A DNA stretch of 64,000 bases from Dyadobacter pollutisoli (lineage in GTDB: Bacteria; Bacteroidota; Bacteroidia; Cytophagales; Spirosomataceae), in the NCBI RefSeq assembly GCF_026625565.1, contig NZ_CP112998.1, forward strand, positions 3,350,501-3,414,500, given 5' to 3'. Made by a program: the position numbers and the translations under genes. The first letter of the stretch is position 1; each line of letters begins with the position of its first letter. Shown piece after piece: positions 15,834 through 26,300 of the stretch. The notes under the pieces were generated by a model. The model was not told the DNA's origin, did no database searches, and worked only from the letters and a program-made list of their open reading frames with translations.

Positions 15834-18800
15834 TCACTGCTTGATCAATTTTATCGTAACCGCCTTTTCCTTACCCGCTATCCTAAGCAGGTACGTTCCG
15901 GATGCCTGGCGATATAATTTAAAGCTGTGACGTTCCAGGTTTGATTTTATTTCCAAATCCTGTTTCATCAACTCACGGCCATCCATATCGATCATTGTCA
16001 TTTGTAGCGACTGTCCTTTGGCTCCCTGGATCTCCACAACTGCCTGACCATCGGTAACCGGATTCCCAAGACTTGTCACCTGAAAAGCCGTAGATTCCGG
16101 AGCGACGATCTCCGCCGACAACCGTCCGTTGGCAGCAGCAGGCTCCGTTCCATAAATGAGTACCCCCTGATAATAGACTCCAATATGATTGTTCTCAACA
16201 AAGTCTCCCTCGGTTTTGTAGGAATAGTCATTGGCGTGATCAAAAGCAGACCAGTCGGTTTTTGCAATGCGGTACTGGATATTGCCAGTGCTGCCTGCTG
16301 GGTACAAGGTTCCGACCACCGGATTTATCCCCAATTCAAGATAGGTATCTGCCCCATTTAACATGGGGTTAAGCGTAACAAACTGTCCACTTACATTCGA
16401 ATTTCCCAGCTTGGCATAATCTATGAAGTAATTGAGGCTGGCAGTCCCCTCTTTGGTAAACCAGTAACGAACTTTTACATCCGCGTAATTCACAGGCACA
16501 TTACCCTCATTATTTATTTTTAAATACGTAGAGATTGAATTCGCACTCACACCTGTGCTTTTATTTGCCGAGAATACTTTAAGCGCCACTACCGGTGCAG
16601 CCGCGGCTGGTTCTGTACCATATACCAGCATTCCATTGCGATAAAGCGTAATGTGATCATTCAACTGATAAGTCGCTATTGCATTGTATGAATAGTCATC
16701 CGGTTCATTCAGTATGGACCAGTCGGCGTTAGCAAACCTTGACTGGACCGGTCCGGAATTCCCATTCACCGCAAGGTTACCCGCTGATGCATCAAAACTG
16801 TATTCAATATAACCATAGGCACCATTACGCGGCAGATCCAGCGGTACGTATTTCATCTTCACTTTGCTGTTGCCCAATTGCGCGTAGTCAATCCAGGTGT
16901 TGATAACGGCGTAATTCTCAGCAGTGAACCAATACCGGGCGGTCAGCTCGTTGTAAGCGACCGCAACCGGCCCTTCATTAACGATCTTCATATAGGGTTT
17001 GACCACATTGTTGGCAGGCTGGCTGACGTCCGCATTCTGATATTGCACTTTCAGGTTGAAAGGAAGCACCGTCAGAAGCTGCGTAACCGGACCGGCCGCA
17101 GAATATGTGCCATTTCCAGCTTGCGAAGCAGTAATGGTAGAGGTGCCTGCTGCCCTTATGTAAATCTGTGCGTTCACAATGGTGGCAACCGTTGTATCTG
17201 AACTGGTGTAACTTACGGGCAATGCAGAAGATGCTGTGGCTGTAAGTGCAAAACCCGCATCGCCAAGTACTTTTTGGGTCAAGGCATTAAACGTAATCGT
17301 TTGATTTTGTTTGATAACCAGCACCAAAGTATCCTTGGCGGCACCCCAGGCATTACCGGCGCTAAGGGCAATAGAGAATGTCCCGCCGACTGTTGCTGTA
17401 CCGGTGATAATTCCTGTGCATGCATTCACATTCAGACCGTCCGGCAGACCGGTTGCGCTGAATTGATCCGGCCGGTTTGTGGCTTCAATCGTGTAATTAA
17501 ACGCTGTGCCGAATTCGATTTGCTGGCTGGCAGTAGCGCTGATGATCTGAGGAACCTGTGCATCCAATCCCCAGAATTCAATCTCTGCGACATTACCGTA
17601 GCCTGTGGCGGGTGCCAGATAACGCACGTAACGGAATGGTGTAGAATTGGAAACCATCTGATCCGTCAATACACCTGTCACGGGTGCAGTGCTGATCGTG
17701 AATAAAGCTACTGCATCGCTAAAATCGGCCGCATTGGCTCCCTGAAAAATACCACCTACCATTCTGACAGCATAGGCGCTTCGTGGCGCGTAACGTACCC
17801 GTGTAATTGCACGGGGAGCATTGGACCCGAGATCATAGCCAACCCAGGCGCTGGCCTGTGGAGCGTCGAAGAAGGTAGCCGGGTCACCGTCTATCGCTGC
17901 GGCTTTTGTAGTGGCAGCAACATTGCCAAATGAGCCTGATGTTCCAATAAGGGTACCACTTAATTTACTTCCAAATGAAAGGCTTGCGGGAGCAGTATTT
18001 GCGCCCTCGCCTATATTGTTAGCCGCCGATACAGTGTAAAAGTAGGTAACACAGTTGTCCGCCCCAGCATCAATATAGCTGGTAGTGGTTACGCTGGCAA
18101 TGACGGCGTATGGGCCGGCCAGCGAAGTAGACCGCTTTACATTGTAACTGGTCGCGCCTGTTGAAGCAGTCCAATTCAATGTGACCTGGTTATTTCCTGC
18201 CGTAACCGACAACGGTGCGGGAGCTGCCGGACGCGTAGATAGAACCACCAGACTGGATACTTCCGAAGCGCTCAAAGCCCGGTTGTAAATCTGAAATTCA
18301 TCTATTTTTCCTGCTAAAAGTGGGTCGGCGAACTGTGATTTACCAATCCAGTTTTGGGACGTATTTCCTAAGCTGGAAGGTTTAAGGGTCAGGTTGGCGT
18401 TCCGTCCTACCTCAACACCATTTACATACAAGATCCCGACGGTACCGGATTGCGTCACCGCGATGTGCGTCCATACGCCGGTGGCGATCACTGAACTGCT
18501 GTTGATTACCTGTTCTCCGGAACCAGCCAGAATCGCGTAACGCAATGTTCCGTTCGCGCCATTTCTGGGCGTCAGAAACATGTAGTTTGTTGTTCCCGAA
18601 CCAAAATCAAAAAGACGTGCCCAGTTCGCAGATGCATCCAATTTTACCCAGGTTGCGACGCTAAAATCGTTTATTGAGCTCATCAGGCCAGCAGGAAACG
18701 TAACATATCCGGCAGCAGTACCATCCAGGCTCACCGCATTGCTGACATTACCAGCTGCCAAAGTTGCTCCTGAGGCCAGCGTACCTGTTTTTCCACTCCA

Positions 18801-21515
18801 GGAATCGGCCGCAGTACTGCCGCTTGTTTCATCAAACTTCCAATAGGCAACCTGCCCGGGTGCTGCGCTCACCTGTACTGAGTTGGCCGACTCGCCTATG
18901 GCATTGACGGCTGTGATCACATAATAATAGGTCGTCGAAGCAGTCAATCCAGCATCGTTGTAACCAGCAGTGGCCGGACTGGCAATGGTAGTATAAGGTC
19001 CACCGCTTACTGTTGCACGTTTTACATGATATGTAGCGGCGCCCAGGCTTGCCGTCCAGGATAAATTAACCTGGCTGGCAGATACGGATGTAGCCGTTAC
19101 CCCAACCGGAACCGGTGCCAGAGAAAGTACCGGCGCAACATTAACTTCCAAAGAGTTAGGGCTTTCACCCGCAAAATTCGTAGCTACAACGACATAATAA
19201 TAGGTGGTCCCATTCGACAGACCGGTGTCAGTGTAATTCACGGCAGTGAGGCCAGTAGCAACCGTTACATAAGGTCCGCCGCTAACCGTTGCACGCTTTA
19301 CAGAATAACTGGCAGCGCCGCTTACAGCGTTCCAGCTTAGGGGCACTTGGGTATTACCTGGCTGAGCGGTCAGGCCTGCCGGGGCTGCGAGCGTAGTGCT
19401 GCCTCCCCCTGCCATAGTCACATTATCAAATGTAGAATTGGCAAGCGCTCCTGTGGTACTCCCCGAACATGACGCCAGTCCGACATAATAGGAGTCGGCC
19501 ATCGCCACGGTGCTGGTACCGACCGTAAACCAGGTAACCCCGTCGGAAGACTGATAGGCCGTAAAAGTATTCCCGGAGCGTTGTATTCTAAACCAGGCCG
19601 GGACCCAGGTGTAATCGTTACCCCCAACCCATGTCATAGAACCTCCGGTTGCAGATCTTGTTCCAAAACCGGCCTGTCGCCATCCTGCATCGCCCAGCTT
19701 CATCACCAAGGCCTTCGCATCCGGCGCAAGTGATTCACGAAACACAATCCCCGTTTTACTCAATGTGCCACCAACAGCCGACAACCTTGCTGTCATCGTG
19801 AAATCACCGGTCACTATTCCATAGGTATAGCCAAACGAATCGGAGTTGCCGCCGATACCGGATCCCGAACCACTGACAACGAAAGTACCTTCAGAGACAT
19901 TAGCATAACTGGCGCTGCCATCTGCACTAACCGTTCCTACATCCTGCCTGGCCCATCCGTCAGGCAGAGCTCCTGATCCCATCGGCGTGGCACTAGCTTC
20001 TGCCGAGTTACCACTGTTACCCGACTGATTATTGGCTGATATGGTGTAATAGTAAGTTGTGCCATTGGCCACGCTCCCGTCTGTATATTGCGGATAGGTG
20101 TTATCCGTCCACGAGGCAATGGAAGTATAAGGCCCTCCGCTCGCGGTGGAACGCAGCACGTTATAACCCTGGGTTGTGGCATCATTTGCAACTGTCCATT
20201 TCAAAAATACCCGACCGGTACTGGCCGTCGCTGTCAGGCCCGCGGGAACAGAAGGAACGGGCGAAGGAGGATAGGGCGAAGCAGCAGCGTTTTGCGTAAA
20301 CGCCAATGTACCATACCCAAAATGATCAGCGCTCCCATGTTCAGGCCTGATCAGTTGGGCCATTGCCTTTACATTAGGGGCATTTAAACCCATACGGACC
20401 ACATAATGGTTGTAGATCATTTCCCAGACCGGGCGATCATCCAAACGGCCCATGCCATTGATAGAAACCCAAAGTTGATTCGCATTCTGGCAATTGTTAT
20501 ATGCCGAATAAGGAACGGGTAACGACAAATTGGTACGTGCCACATATTCAGCTCCGGCCAACAGGCGGCTGTTATCATAGCTATACAAGTCGAGGCCCTG
20601 GTTCCAGGCTACCTCGCATACGGAAGCAAGCATCCCGACCGCCAGCTGGGCATGCTCCTGGTCGCGGCCACTTTCCTGCCATTGGCCCAGATTACCCGGA
20701 TGCACAAAAGGAACAGCATTCATAATGCTTCCCATTCCTGCGCCGTTTTTAAAATAGTCTACCGCCTCGTCGAATTTTGCCCGATCATCACAAAGTACGC
20801 CCATGGTAAGGATAGCGCCAATGTTGGCAATGTCCCAGTTGGACCAATAATTGCTGATGCAGCTCCCGTTATGGTTAACCAGAAAGTTATGGGCCACGGG
20901 ATAAAAATGAGTTACCATCATGTTTTTAAACCGGTCAAAATCTGCCGCTGCCCACCCGGGATAAACGCGCAACAATTCTGCTGCCATACCAAAATCAAAG
21001 ATGGGGATACCGCTCAGGCCGGGTATGTCAGTACCAGTAGGAACCTGATTCACCGTCGAAGACCAGGCATTACAAATCCTTACTGCACACTCGGCATAGG
21101 TGCTATCACCGGAAATATACCAGCGAAGCGCATTGAGATAAGCTGCATGGGCATCAGCATCGGCCCTCTGACGGCTGGAACCCATATTGGCCCGCGCGGC
21201 CGGGGTATAGGTGTTTTGGGCCTGAGGATCGGTAATGAGTTTATTCCAGCTGTCGATCCAGGGGTGTTCACCGGCGGTTACTTTGGTTTTCATACGGTCC
21301 AGGTCGGCCTGGGTATGTAGGCCACCCGGGTGAACAAACGTCTGTGCCTGCGCTTGCGGCACGGCGCATGACAGAAGCCAAATTAGTATGATACATATTG
21401 GCACAAACGTATGTGACCTCCTTTTTGTAATGCAAAAAAAATTATTGAAAACTTGTTGAGCATTCATAGAATTAGATTTTAAAGATTTTTTCCGATCATG
21501 CAAAGGCAATAGCAT
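15834..21515 (-). CDS. Giant secreted alginate-lyase-like protein with FN3, LamG-like, Ig-like and two CBM3-like domains and a T9SS sorting domain
   Basis: An extracellular multidomain protein of 1893 residues. Rough order: signal peptide (ends near QAQA, residue 58); alginate-lyase superfamily domain about 60-410 with GGLHTQADLDRMKTKV, NHNGSCISNYWSNWDIAN and QESGRDQEHAQLAVGMLASV; FN3 about 420-512; beta-sandwich about 515-705; two FN3; LamG-like about 890-1080 (VAYWKFDETSG); FN3; discoidin-like about 1180-1310; Ig-like pair about 1315-1490; two CBM3-like repeats with RYWFT motifs about 1495-1800; and a C-terminal type IX sorting domain (SGTYLLRIAGKEKAVTIKLIKQ). The start may be 21515 or 21467. 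It follows susD by 78 bases and is the enzyme of that locus; the exact substrate is not readable. Confidence 0.88.
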   Translation of the reverse strand: MLLPLHDRKKSLKSNSMNAQQVFNNFFCITKRRSHTFVPICIILIWLLSCAVPQAQAQTFVHPGGLHTQADLDRMKTKVTAGEHPWIDSWNKLITDPQAQNTYTPAARANMGSSRQRADADAHAAYLNALRWYISGDSTYAECAVRICNAWSSTVNQVPTGTDIPGLSGIPIFDFGMAAELLRVYPGWAAADFDRFKNMMVTHFYPVAHNFLVNHNGSCISNYWSNWDIANIGAILTMGVLCDDRAKFDEAVDYFKNGAGMGSIMNAVPFVHPGNLGQWQESGRDQEHAQLAVGMLASVCEVAWNQGLDLYSYDNSRLLAGAEYVARTNLSLPVPYSAYNNCQNANQLWVSINGMGRLDDRPVWEMIYNHYVVRMGLNAPNVKAMAQLIRPEHGSADHFGYGTLAFTQNAAASPYPPSPVPSVPAGLTATASTGRVFLKWTVANDATTQGYNVLRSTASGGPYTSIASWTDNTYPQYTDGSVANGTTYYYTISANNQSGNSGNSAEASATPMGSGALPDGWARQDVGTVSADGSASYANVSEGTFVVSGSGSGIGGNSDSFGYTYGIVTGDFTMTARLSAVGGTLSKTGIVFRESLAPDAKALVMKLGDAGWRQAGFGTRSATGGSMTWVGGNDYTWVPAWFRIQRSGNTFTAYQSSDGVTWFTVGTSTVAMADSYYVGLASCSGSTTGALANSTFDNVTMAGGGSTTLAAPAGLTAQPGNTQVPLSWNAVSGAASYSVKRATVSGGPYVTVATGLTAVNYTDTGLSNGTTYYYVVVATNFAGESPNSLEVNVAPVLSLAPVPVGVTATSVSASQVNLSWTASLGAATYHVKRATVSGGPYTTIASPATAGYNDAGLTASTTYYYVITAVNAIGESANSVQVSAAPGQVAYWKFDETSGSTAADSWSGKTGTLASGATLAAGNVSNAVSLDGTAAGYVTFPAGLMSSINDFSVATWVKLDASANWARLFDFGSGTTNYMFLTPRNGANGTLRYAILAGSGEQVINSSSVIATGVWTHIAVTQSGTVGILYVNGVEVGRNANLTLKPSSLGNTSQNWIGKSQFADPLLAGKIDEFQIYNRALSASEVSSLVVLSTRPAAPAPLSVTAGNNQVTLNWTASTGATSYNVKRSTSLAGPYAVIASVTTTSYIDAGADNCVTYFYTVSAANNIGEGANTAPASLSFGSKLSGTLIGTSGSFGNVAATTKAAAIDGDPATFFDAPQASAWVGYDLGSNAPRAITRVRYAPRSAYAVRMVGGIFQGANAADFSDAVALFTISTAPVTGVLTDQMVSNSTPFRYVRYLAPATGYGNVAEIEFWGLDAQVPQIISATASQQIEFGTAFNYTIEATNRPDQFSATGLPDGLNVNACTGIITGTATVGGTFSIALSAGNAWGAAKDTLVLVIKQNQTITFNALTQKVLGDAGFALTATASSALPVSYTSSDTTVATIVNAQIYIRAAGTSTITASQAGNGTYSAAGPVTQLLTVLPFNLKVQYQNADVSQPANNVVKPYMKIVNEGPVAVAYNELTARYWFTAENYAVINTWIDYAQLGNSKVKMKYVPLDLPRNGAYGYIEYSFDASAGNLAVNGNSGPVQSRFANADWSILNEPDDYSYNAIATYQLNDHITLYRNGMLVYGTEPAAAAPVVALKVFSANKSTGVSANSISTYLKINNEGNVPVNYADVKVRYWFTKEGTASLNYFIDYAKLGNSNVSGQFVTLNPMLNGADTYLELGINPVVGTLYPAGSTGNIQYRIAKTDWSAFDHANDYSYKTEGDFVENNHIGVYYQGVLIYGTEPAAANGRLSAEIVAPESTAFQVTSLGNPVTDGQAVVEIQGAKGQSLQMTMIDMDGRELMKQDLEIKSNLERHSFKLYRQASGTYLLRIAGKEKAVTIKLIKQ

Positions 21516-21593
21516 CCCGATCAGCCACTCCTGAACTTTTACTTTTCGCTCAGGAATGACTGTACAGGATAAATTGATGAATGGTGGTGAGGG

Positions 21594-23345
21594 TTACTCC
21601 CAGCCCGGGTTTTGGACCAAATTGGGATTAAGCTGCAATTGATTGGTTGGCAGGGGGATCAGATAATTCTTCTCCGTGAATTTTCTTTCATTCGCAGGAT
21701 CGGCAATAACGTCACCGTCGGCAGTTAATGCAGGAGGGTTAGTCGTGTATTTCGTGGCATACTCTGTACCCGCCCAACGAACTCCTAACACCGGTTTGGC
21801 TAATTCAACGTGCGCGATATGCCAGCGTTTGAGATCATCCATCCGCAAACCGTCGCCCTGCAATTCCACCGCTCTTTCGCGGCGTATTTCTTCCAGCATT
21901 TTTAACCCGTTGGCAACTACAAAAGCATTGCTAAGCTTAGGCATAGAGGCATTTACCCGGCTGCGGACCATATTTAGGGACTTGTCCAGATCCTCGTCAC
22001 TGATGTTTCCATTCCGCTCGTACAACGCTTCCGCATAGTTGAGATATACCTCGGCCAAACGAATGACGGGGTAGTCGTAGCCTTCCTGGGAATTGGGTAC
22101 CTGCCTTTCCGCAGCCCACTGCTGGTTGCTGTAACCGGATATATCATTGCTCCACGGGTCGTGCGGGAGACGGGCGTTCTTTAAATCGGTAGCGCTCCAA
22201 TCCCAGTTGATATGCCAGTTTGTGGCATTTTGCCAGTAGCGATAGCCCGGCACCATCATAAAATAACGCATCCGGTTGTCGCGGTTCGCAAATTCAGATT
22301 TCAGCGCGGTGCGGCTGAAAGGCATTTTGGTTTTATCGATGGGCAAACCATCACTGGACAAATACATATCCGCCATTACCCGGCTCATATCCGCCCCTAA
22401 TGCTCCGAAAGAAATCTGATTGGGGATTGTCCTGAGCAGGTTGTTGGATTCATAGCGAACCGCAAGTATATATTCCTGATTAGCAGACTTGGTAATATTG
22501 GCTGGGTTTGATCTTTGATTTTCCAGAATAAACAAATACTTCAACGCTGAATCGCCCAAAGCCTGTGGTTTAAATAAGGAATACAGATTACTGGTAATCA
22601 CCGCATTATTATTGCTAATGGCCTTATCCAGTAAAGCATTGGCCCGGGTTGCATTCAAACTCCTTGATTTTAACCACGTACCTTCGTACAAACTGACCCT
22701 GCCCAGAAAAGCCTGCGCAGCGCCTTTGCTTATCCGTCCTTTATCGGAAGCAGCGATCTCGCTTTCCAGGGGCAGATTCGCAATGGCTTCTTCTAAGTCC
22801 TGAATGATAAAATCAATGGTTTCATCGCGGGTACTGCGAACGGCTTTCAACTCTGCAGACCCGGTGGTCAGCACATCTTTGATCAGGATCACCCCGCCAT
22901 AAGAGGTAAGCAGTTTATCAAAATAAACATATGCCCGAAAAAATTTTGCCTCCGCCACATAGGTTTTGATCTGATCAGGACTTTTGAAGTCTTTCGCCTT
23001 TTCCAGCATGTAATTGATATTGTGTATCCATTTATAAGCGTCATTGTAATTGGCATCATTGGACACAATGGTATTGGTACCTCTTGCAAAAGTACCTCTA
23101 TCGGCACCCAGATCGGACCCGGTGTGTCCGTCTCCATTTGCGTTGTTGAATGAGCGCAGATAATCGTAAAACTTGTTTGCAGCCAGTTTAAACTCCGTGG
23201 CTTCTTGCCAAAAAGAAACATCCGATACCCGGTCCTGGGGTTGCAGATCCAGGGAATCCTTGCAACCGGAAGGCACCAGGGTGCATACCGCAGTTACGAT
23301 TGTGATGATCAGGCAGTTATATAATTGCTTTTTCATATTTTTCAA
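21594..23345 (-). CDS. SusD/RagB-family glycan-binding lipoprotein
   Basis: A 583-residue outer-membrane lipoprotein that captures oligosaccharides as the lid of a SusC barrel. It has a signal peptide with lipobox PSGC, then the SusD layout: LDLQPQDRVSDVSFWQEATEFKLAANKFYDYL, AEAKFFRAYVYFDKLLTSYGGVILI, TRDETIDFIIQDLEEAIANLP, KGAAQAFLGRVSLYEGTW, VIRLAEVYLNYAEALYERNG, EEIRRERAVELQGDGLRMDDLKRW and the C-terminal LIPLPTNQLQLNPNLVQNPGW. It starts 10 bases after the susC stop and precedes the lyase-like gene. No truncation seen. Confidence 0.95.
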   Translation of the reverse strand: MKNMKKQLYNCLIITIVTAVCTLVPSGCKDSLDLQPQDRVSDVSFWQEATEFKLAANKFYDYLRSFNNANGDGHTGSDLGADRGTFARGTNTIVSNDANYNDAYKWIHNINYMLEKAKDFKSPDQIKTYVAEAKFFRAYVYFDKLLTSYGGVILIKDVLTTGSAELKAVRSTRDETIDFIIQDLEEAIANLPLESEIAASDKGRISKGAAQAFLGRVSLYEGTWLKSRSLNATRANALLDKAISNNNAVITSNLYSLFKPQALGDSALKYLFILENQRSNPANITKSANQEYILAVRYESNNLLRTIPNQISFGALGADMSRVMADMYLSSDGLPIDKTKMPFSRTALKSEFANRDNRMRYFMMVPGYRYWQNATNWHINWDWSATDLKNARLPHDPWSNDISGYSNQQWAAERQVPNSQEGYDYPVIRLAEVYLNYAEALYERNGNISDEDLDKSLNMVRSRVNASMPKLSNAFVVANGLKMLEEIRRERAVELQGDGLRMDDLKRWHIAHVELAKPVLGVRWAGTEYATKYTTNPPALTADGDVIADPANERKFTEKNYLIPLPTNQLQLNPNLVQNPGWE

Positions 23346-23355
23346 TGTTGTCGGA

Positions 23356-26300
23356 TTAAAATGTAACGTTTACACCAAAGGTCATCAGGCGGTAGAATGG
23401 ATAGCGCTGCGCCCCGCCGCCTACACTGTCAGTTTGTTCCGGGTCCCATTTATCCATCACTTTGGTATATTCCCAGAGGTCGCTGCCAGAAAAATAGACA
23501 CGCAGTTTTTCGATTTTCGCCCTTCTCGTAATGGTCTGAGGAAGTGAATAACCTAGCACAATATTCTTTAACCGAACATAGGCACCGTTTTGCATCGACC
23601 AGTTGGAAATCTGATAATTGTAGCCGGCATAGCTGCCAAATCCTTTATTGGTAGCGGTGGTTAAAATGGGTAATTCAGCGTTCGGGTTCTCGGGTGTCCA
23701 GGTTTTTCCTACCCACCAGTCTGCATGTCCCTGCCAGATCGTACCAAATGGTGTACTCCAATCGGAGCGTCGGTAGATATTTCTTTGACCAACCCCTTGA
23801 AAAACAGCAGAAAAATCAAAGCCTTTCCAGTCAACACCCATATTGAAGGCAAACACGTACCTGGGATCGCTCCTACCCAAATAAACAATGTCGCCATCTC
23901 CTATCTCTTTACCATTTGCGTCTTTTTTCCCAAGCAGGTGTTGATTAGCACCGGCATTGGTCAGTTTGCCGTCGCCATTAATGTCCTGGTACATGTTGAT
24001 CCCTTTAATCATTTGCGTAGCACCCGGCATGTTGGCGATACTGCTTCCCGGTACCAAACCAGCATAAGCGGATGCCTCGTCATCTGTCTGGATACGGCCG
24101 TTGTATTTCAATCCGAAGTAGGAATCCAGAGCATACCCTTCGATTTTGTTTTTGCCCGCCGAAACAATGTTGTTTCCGCCATAATTCACCAGCTTGTTAC
24201 TATTATCGGTAAGTGTACCGTTGATATGGTAGGTAACATTTCCGACTTTATCTCTCCAACCCAATGACATTTCCCAGCCCCAAACTTTCAGTCGGCCAAT
24301 GTTAGCAGTGGGAGCTACGGCACCCAGTACAGCAGCATAGGTCTGTGGCAGCAGCATGTTTTTGTTTTGTTTCCAGAAATAATCGAAACTACCTGTCAGC
24401 CGATGTCTGAATACGGCAAAGTCGATACCGATATTGGAGTTGCGGATCGTTTCCCATGTCCGGTTCAGGCTTACCAGTGTATCCGAAGGTGCGGCGGTAA
24501 CAGACCGTGAAGTGTAGCCTCCCAAAATTGCGCCTGCATTACTCAGGTTCGTCAGCTGGATGTAATCATAAAGCCCGATCCCCGTTTGGTTCCCTACCGT
24601 GCCAATAGACCCGCGAAGTTTCAATTCGTCCACCAGACGAATGTCTTTAATGAAATTTTCCTGCGATATCCGCCATCCTGCTGAAATACCTGAGTAGAAT
24701 TTCCACCGGTTAGCTGCATCAAATTTGGAAGAACCATCATACCGGGCATTGGCTTCGAACAGGTATTTGTCCTTGTAGGAGTAATTGAAACGGCCAAATG
24801 CGGAAGCGATCGCCCAATGGTTGCGCACTTCGAGGTTCGAGCGGGTCGTATTGTCGCCCAGGCTCAGGCCTAATGCAGGGACATCATTACTGGCCAGGTA
24901 CCCGCTTCGCGTCGAAAAGTAATTGAATTCATCCCGCTCGTAGTTACCACCGGCTAACACATTGATAGTATGACTGTTGTTTAATATTTTCTTATACTCC
25001 AAAAAAGCATTGGTATTGAAATAAGTATCTTTTCTCAAAGAACGTTCGTACCAGGATTGAGCCTGGGATGGATTAGCCTGGTATTGATAGCTTTCGGTAT
25101 AATTATAGATCTCCGAAATGTATTTGTACTGGTTCTGGCCATCAGTCCCGGCCCAGTTGTAACCTGCCTGTGCGACCAGGTTCAAATCTTTGGCGATATT
25201 GAATTGCAACTTGGTGTTCACAAAAACCCGGTTGTTCATGGTTTTATTTTCTCCGCCCAATTCCAGCAGCCAGTTGCGGGCTGGCTGCGTGCCCCAGGCG
25301 TACGGCTTACCATTGACGGTAGCCACCGGAAATCCTGGCTGAGAACCGAAGTTGATTTCCCCTTGCCGGCTCGGAACGACCACGTCATTTTTCTCCAAAG
25401 AGATATTGGTTTCCAATTTAAACCGGGGCGAAAAGGTATAGTCAAAAGCCAGACGGGTATTGTAGCGCTTGCTGGAATTCTCACCCCATTTCAGCATACT
25501 GCCGTCATTGAGATACCCAAAAGACAACCGGTAGCCCAGGTTTTCAGTGCGGGCAGCCAGGCTCAGATCGTGTTGGTTGGATACCGCCCTGCCATTGCCC
25601 CATAAAAGATCAATCGGATTGGTGTCGAAAAACGTATAATCTTTAACGTCAGTAAAACCGATCGTCTCGCCGCCTGCAATGTATTCTGGCGTATTTTTGT
25701 CAATATATCCGCTGGCTGGTCTGTTGATCCAGGCCCTGGCGTACTTCGTCCAGATCCAGTTTTCATCCGGTACACCGCCGGTGGAAGCATTTGAAATGGC
25801 TTCCAACAAATATTTACCGTACTGGTCACTATTCAAAAAAGAGGGACGCAAGCCCATCCTTTTCTGCGATACCGAGCCATTGTATTGAATCGTGGCTTTC
25901 CCGGATTTAGCCCTTTTGGTAGTGATCAATACCACACCGCCAGCCGCGCGCGCACCGTAAATAGCAGCCGAGGCGTCTTTCAAAAAAGATATATTGTCAA
26001 TGTCCTGCGGGTTAATCGAGTTCAATGCGGTTGAATTGACCAGCGGAATCCCGTCCACGATGATCAGCGGCTCGGAGCCGTTGGAAGAAGCTGCACCCCT
26101 GATTTGGAAATTCCAGCCCTCCTGTCCCGGTGCGGCCGAGCTGCGGGTAACAATCACGCCCGGCACTTGCCCCTGCAATGCCGCCAGCGGATTTGATACC
26201 ACACCGCGATCTTGAAAAACCTTGGAATCGATAGTGGAAACTGCCCCGGTTAAGGTTGCCTTTTTCTGTTCTCCATATCCTACCACTACTACTTCTTCCA

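Noticed and set aside
20652..21320. 222-codon plus-strand frame
   Set aside because: Antisense to the alginate-lyase-like domain; no family features.
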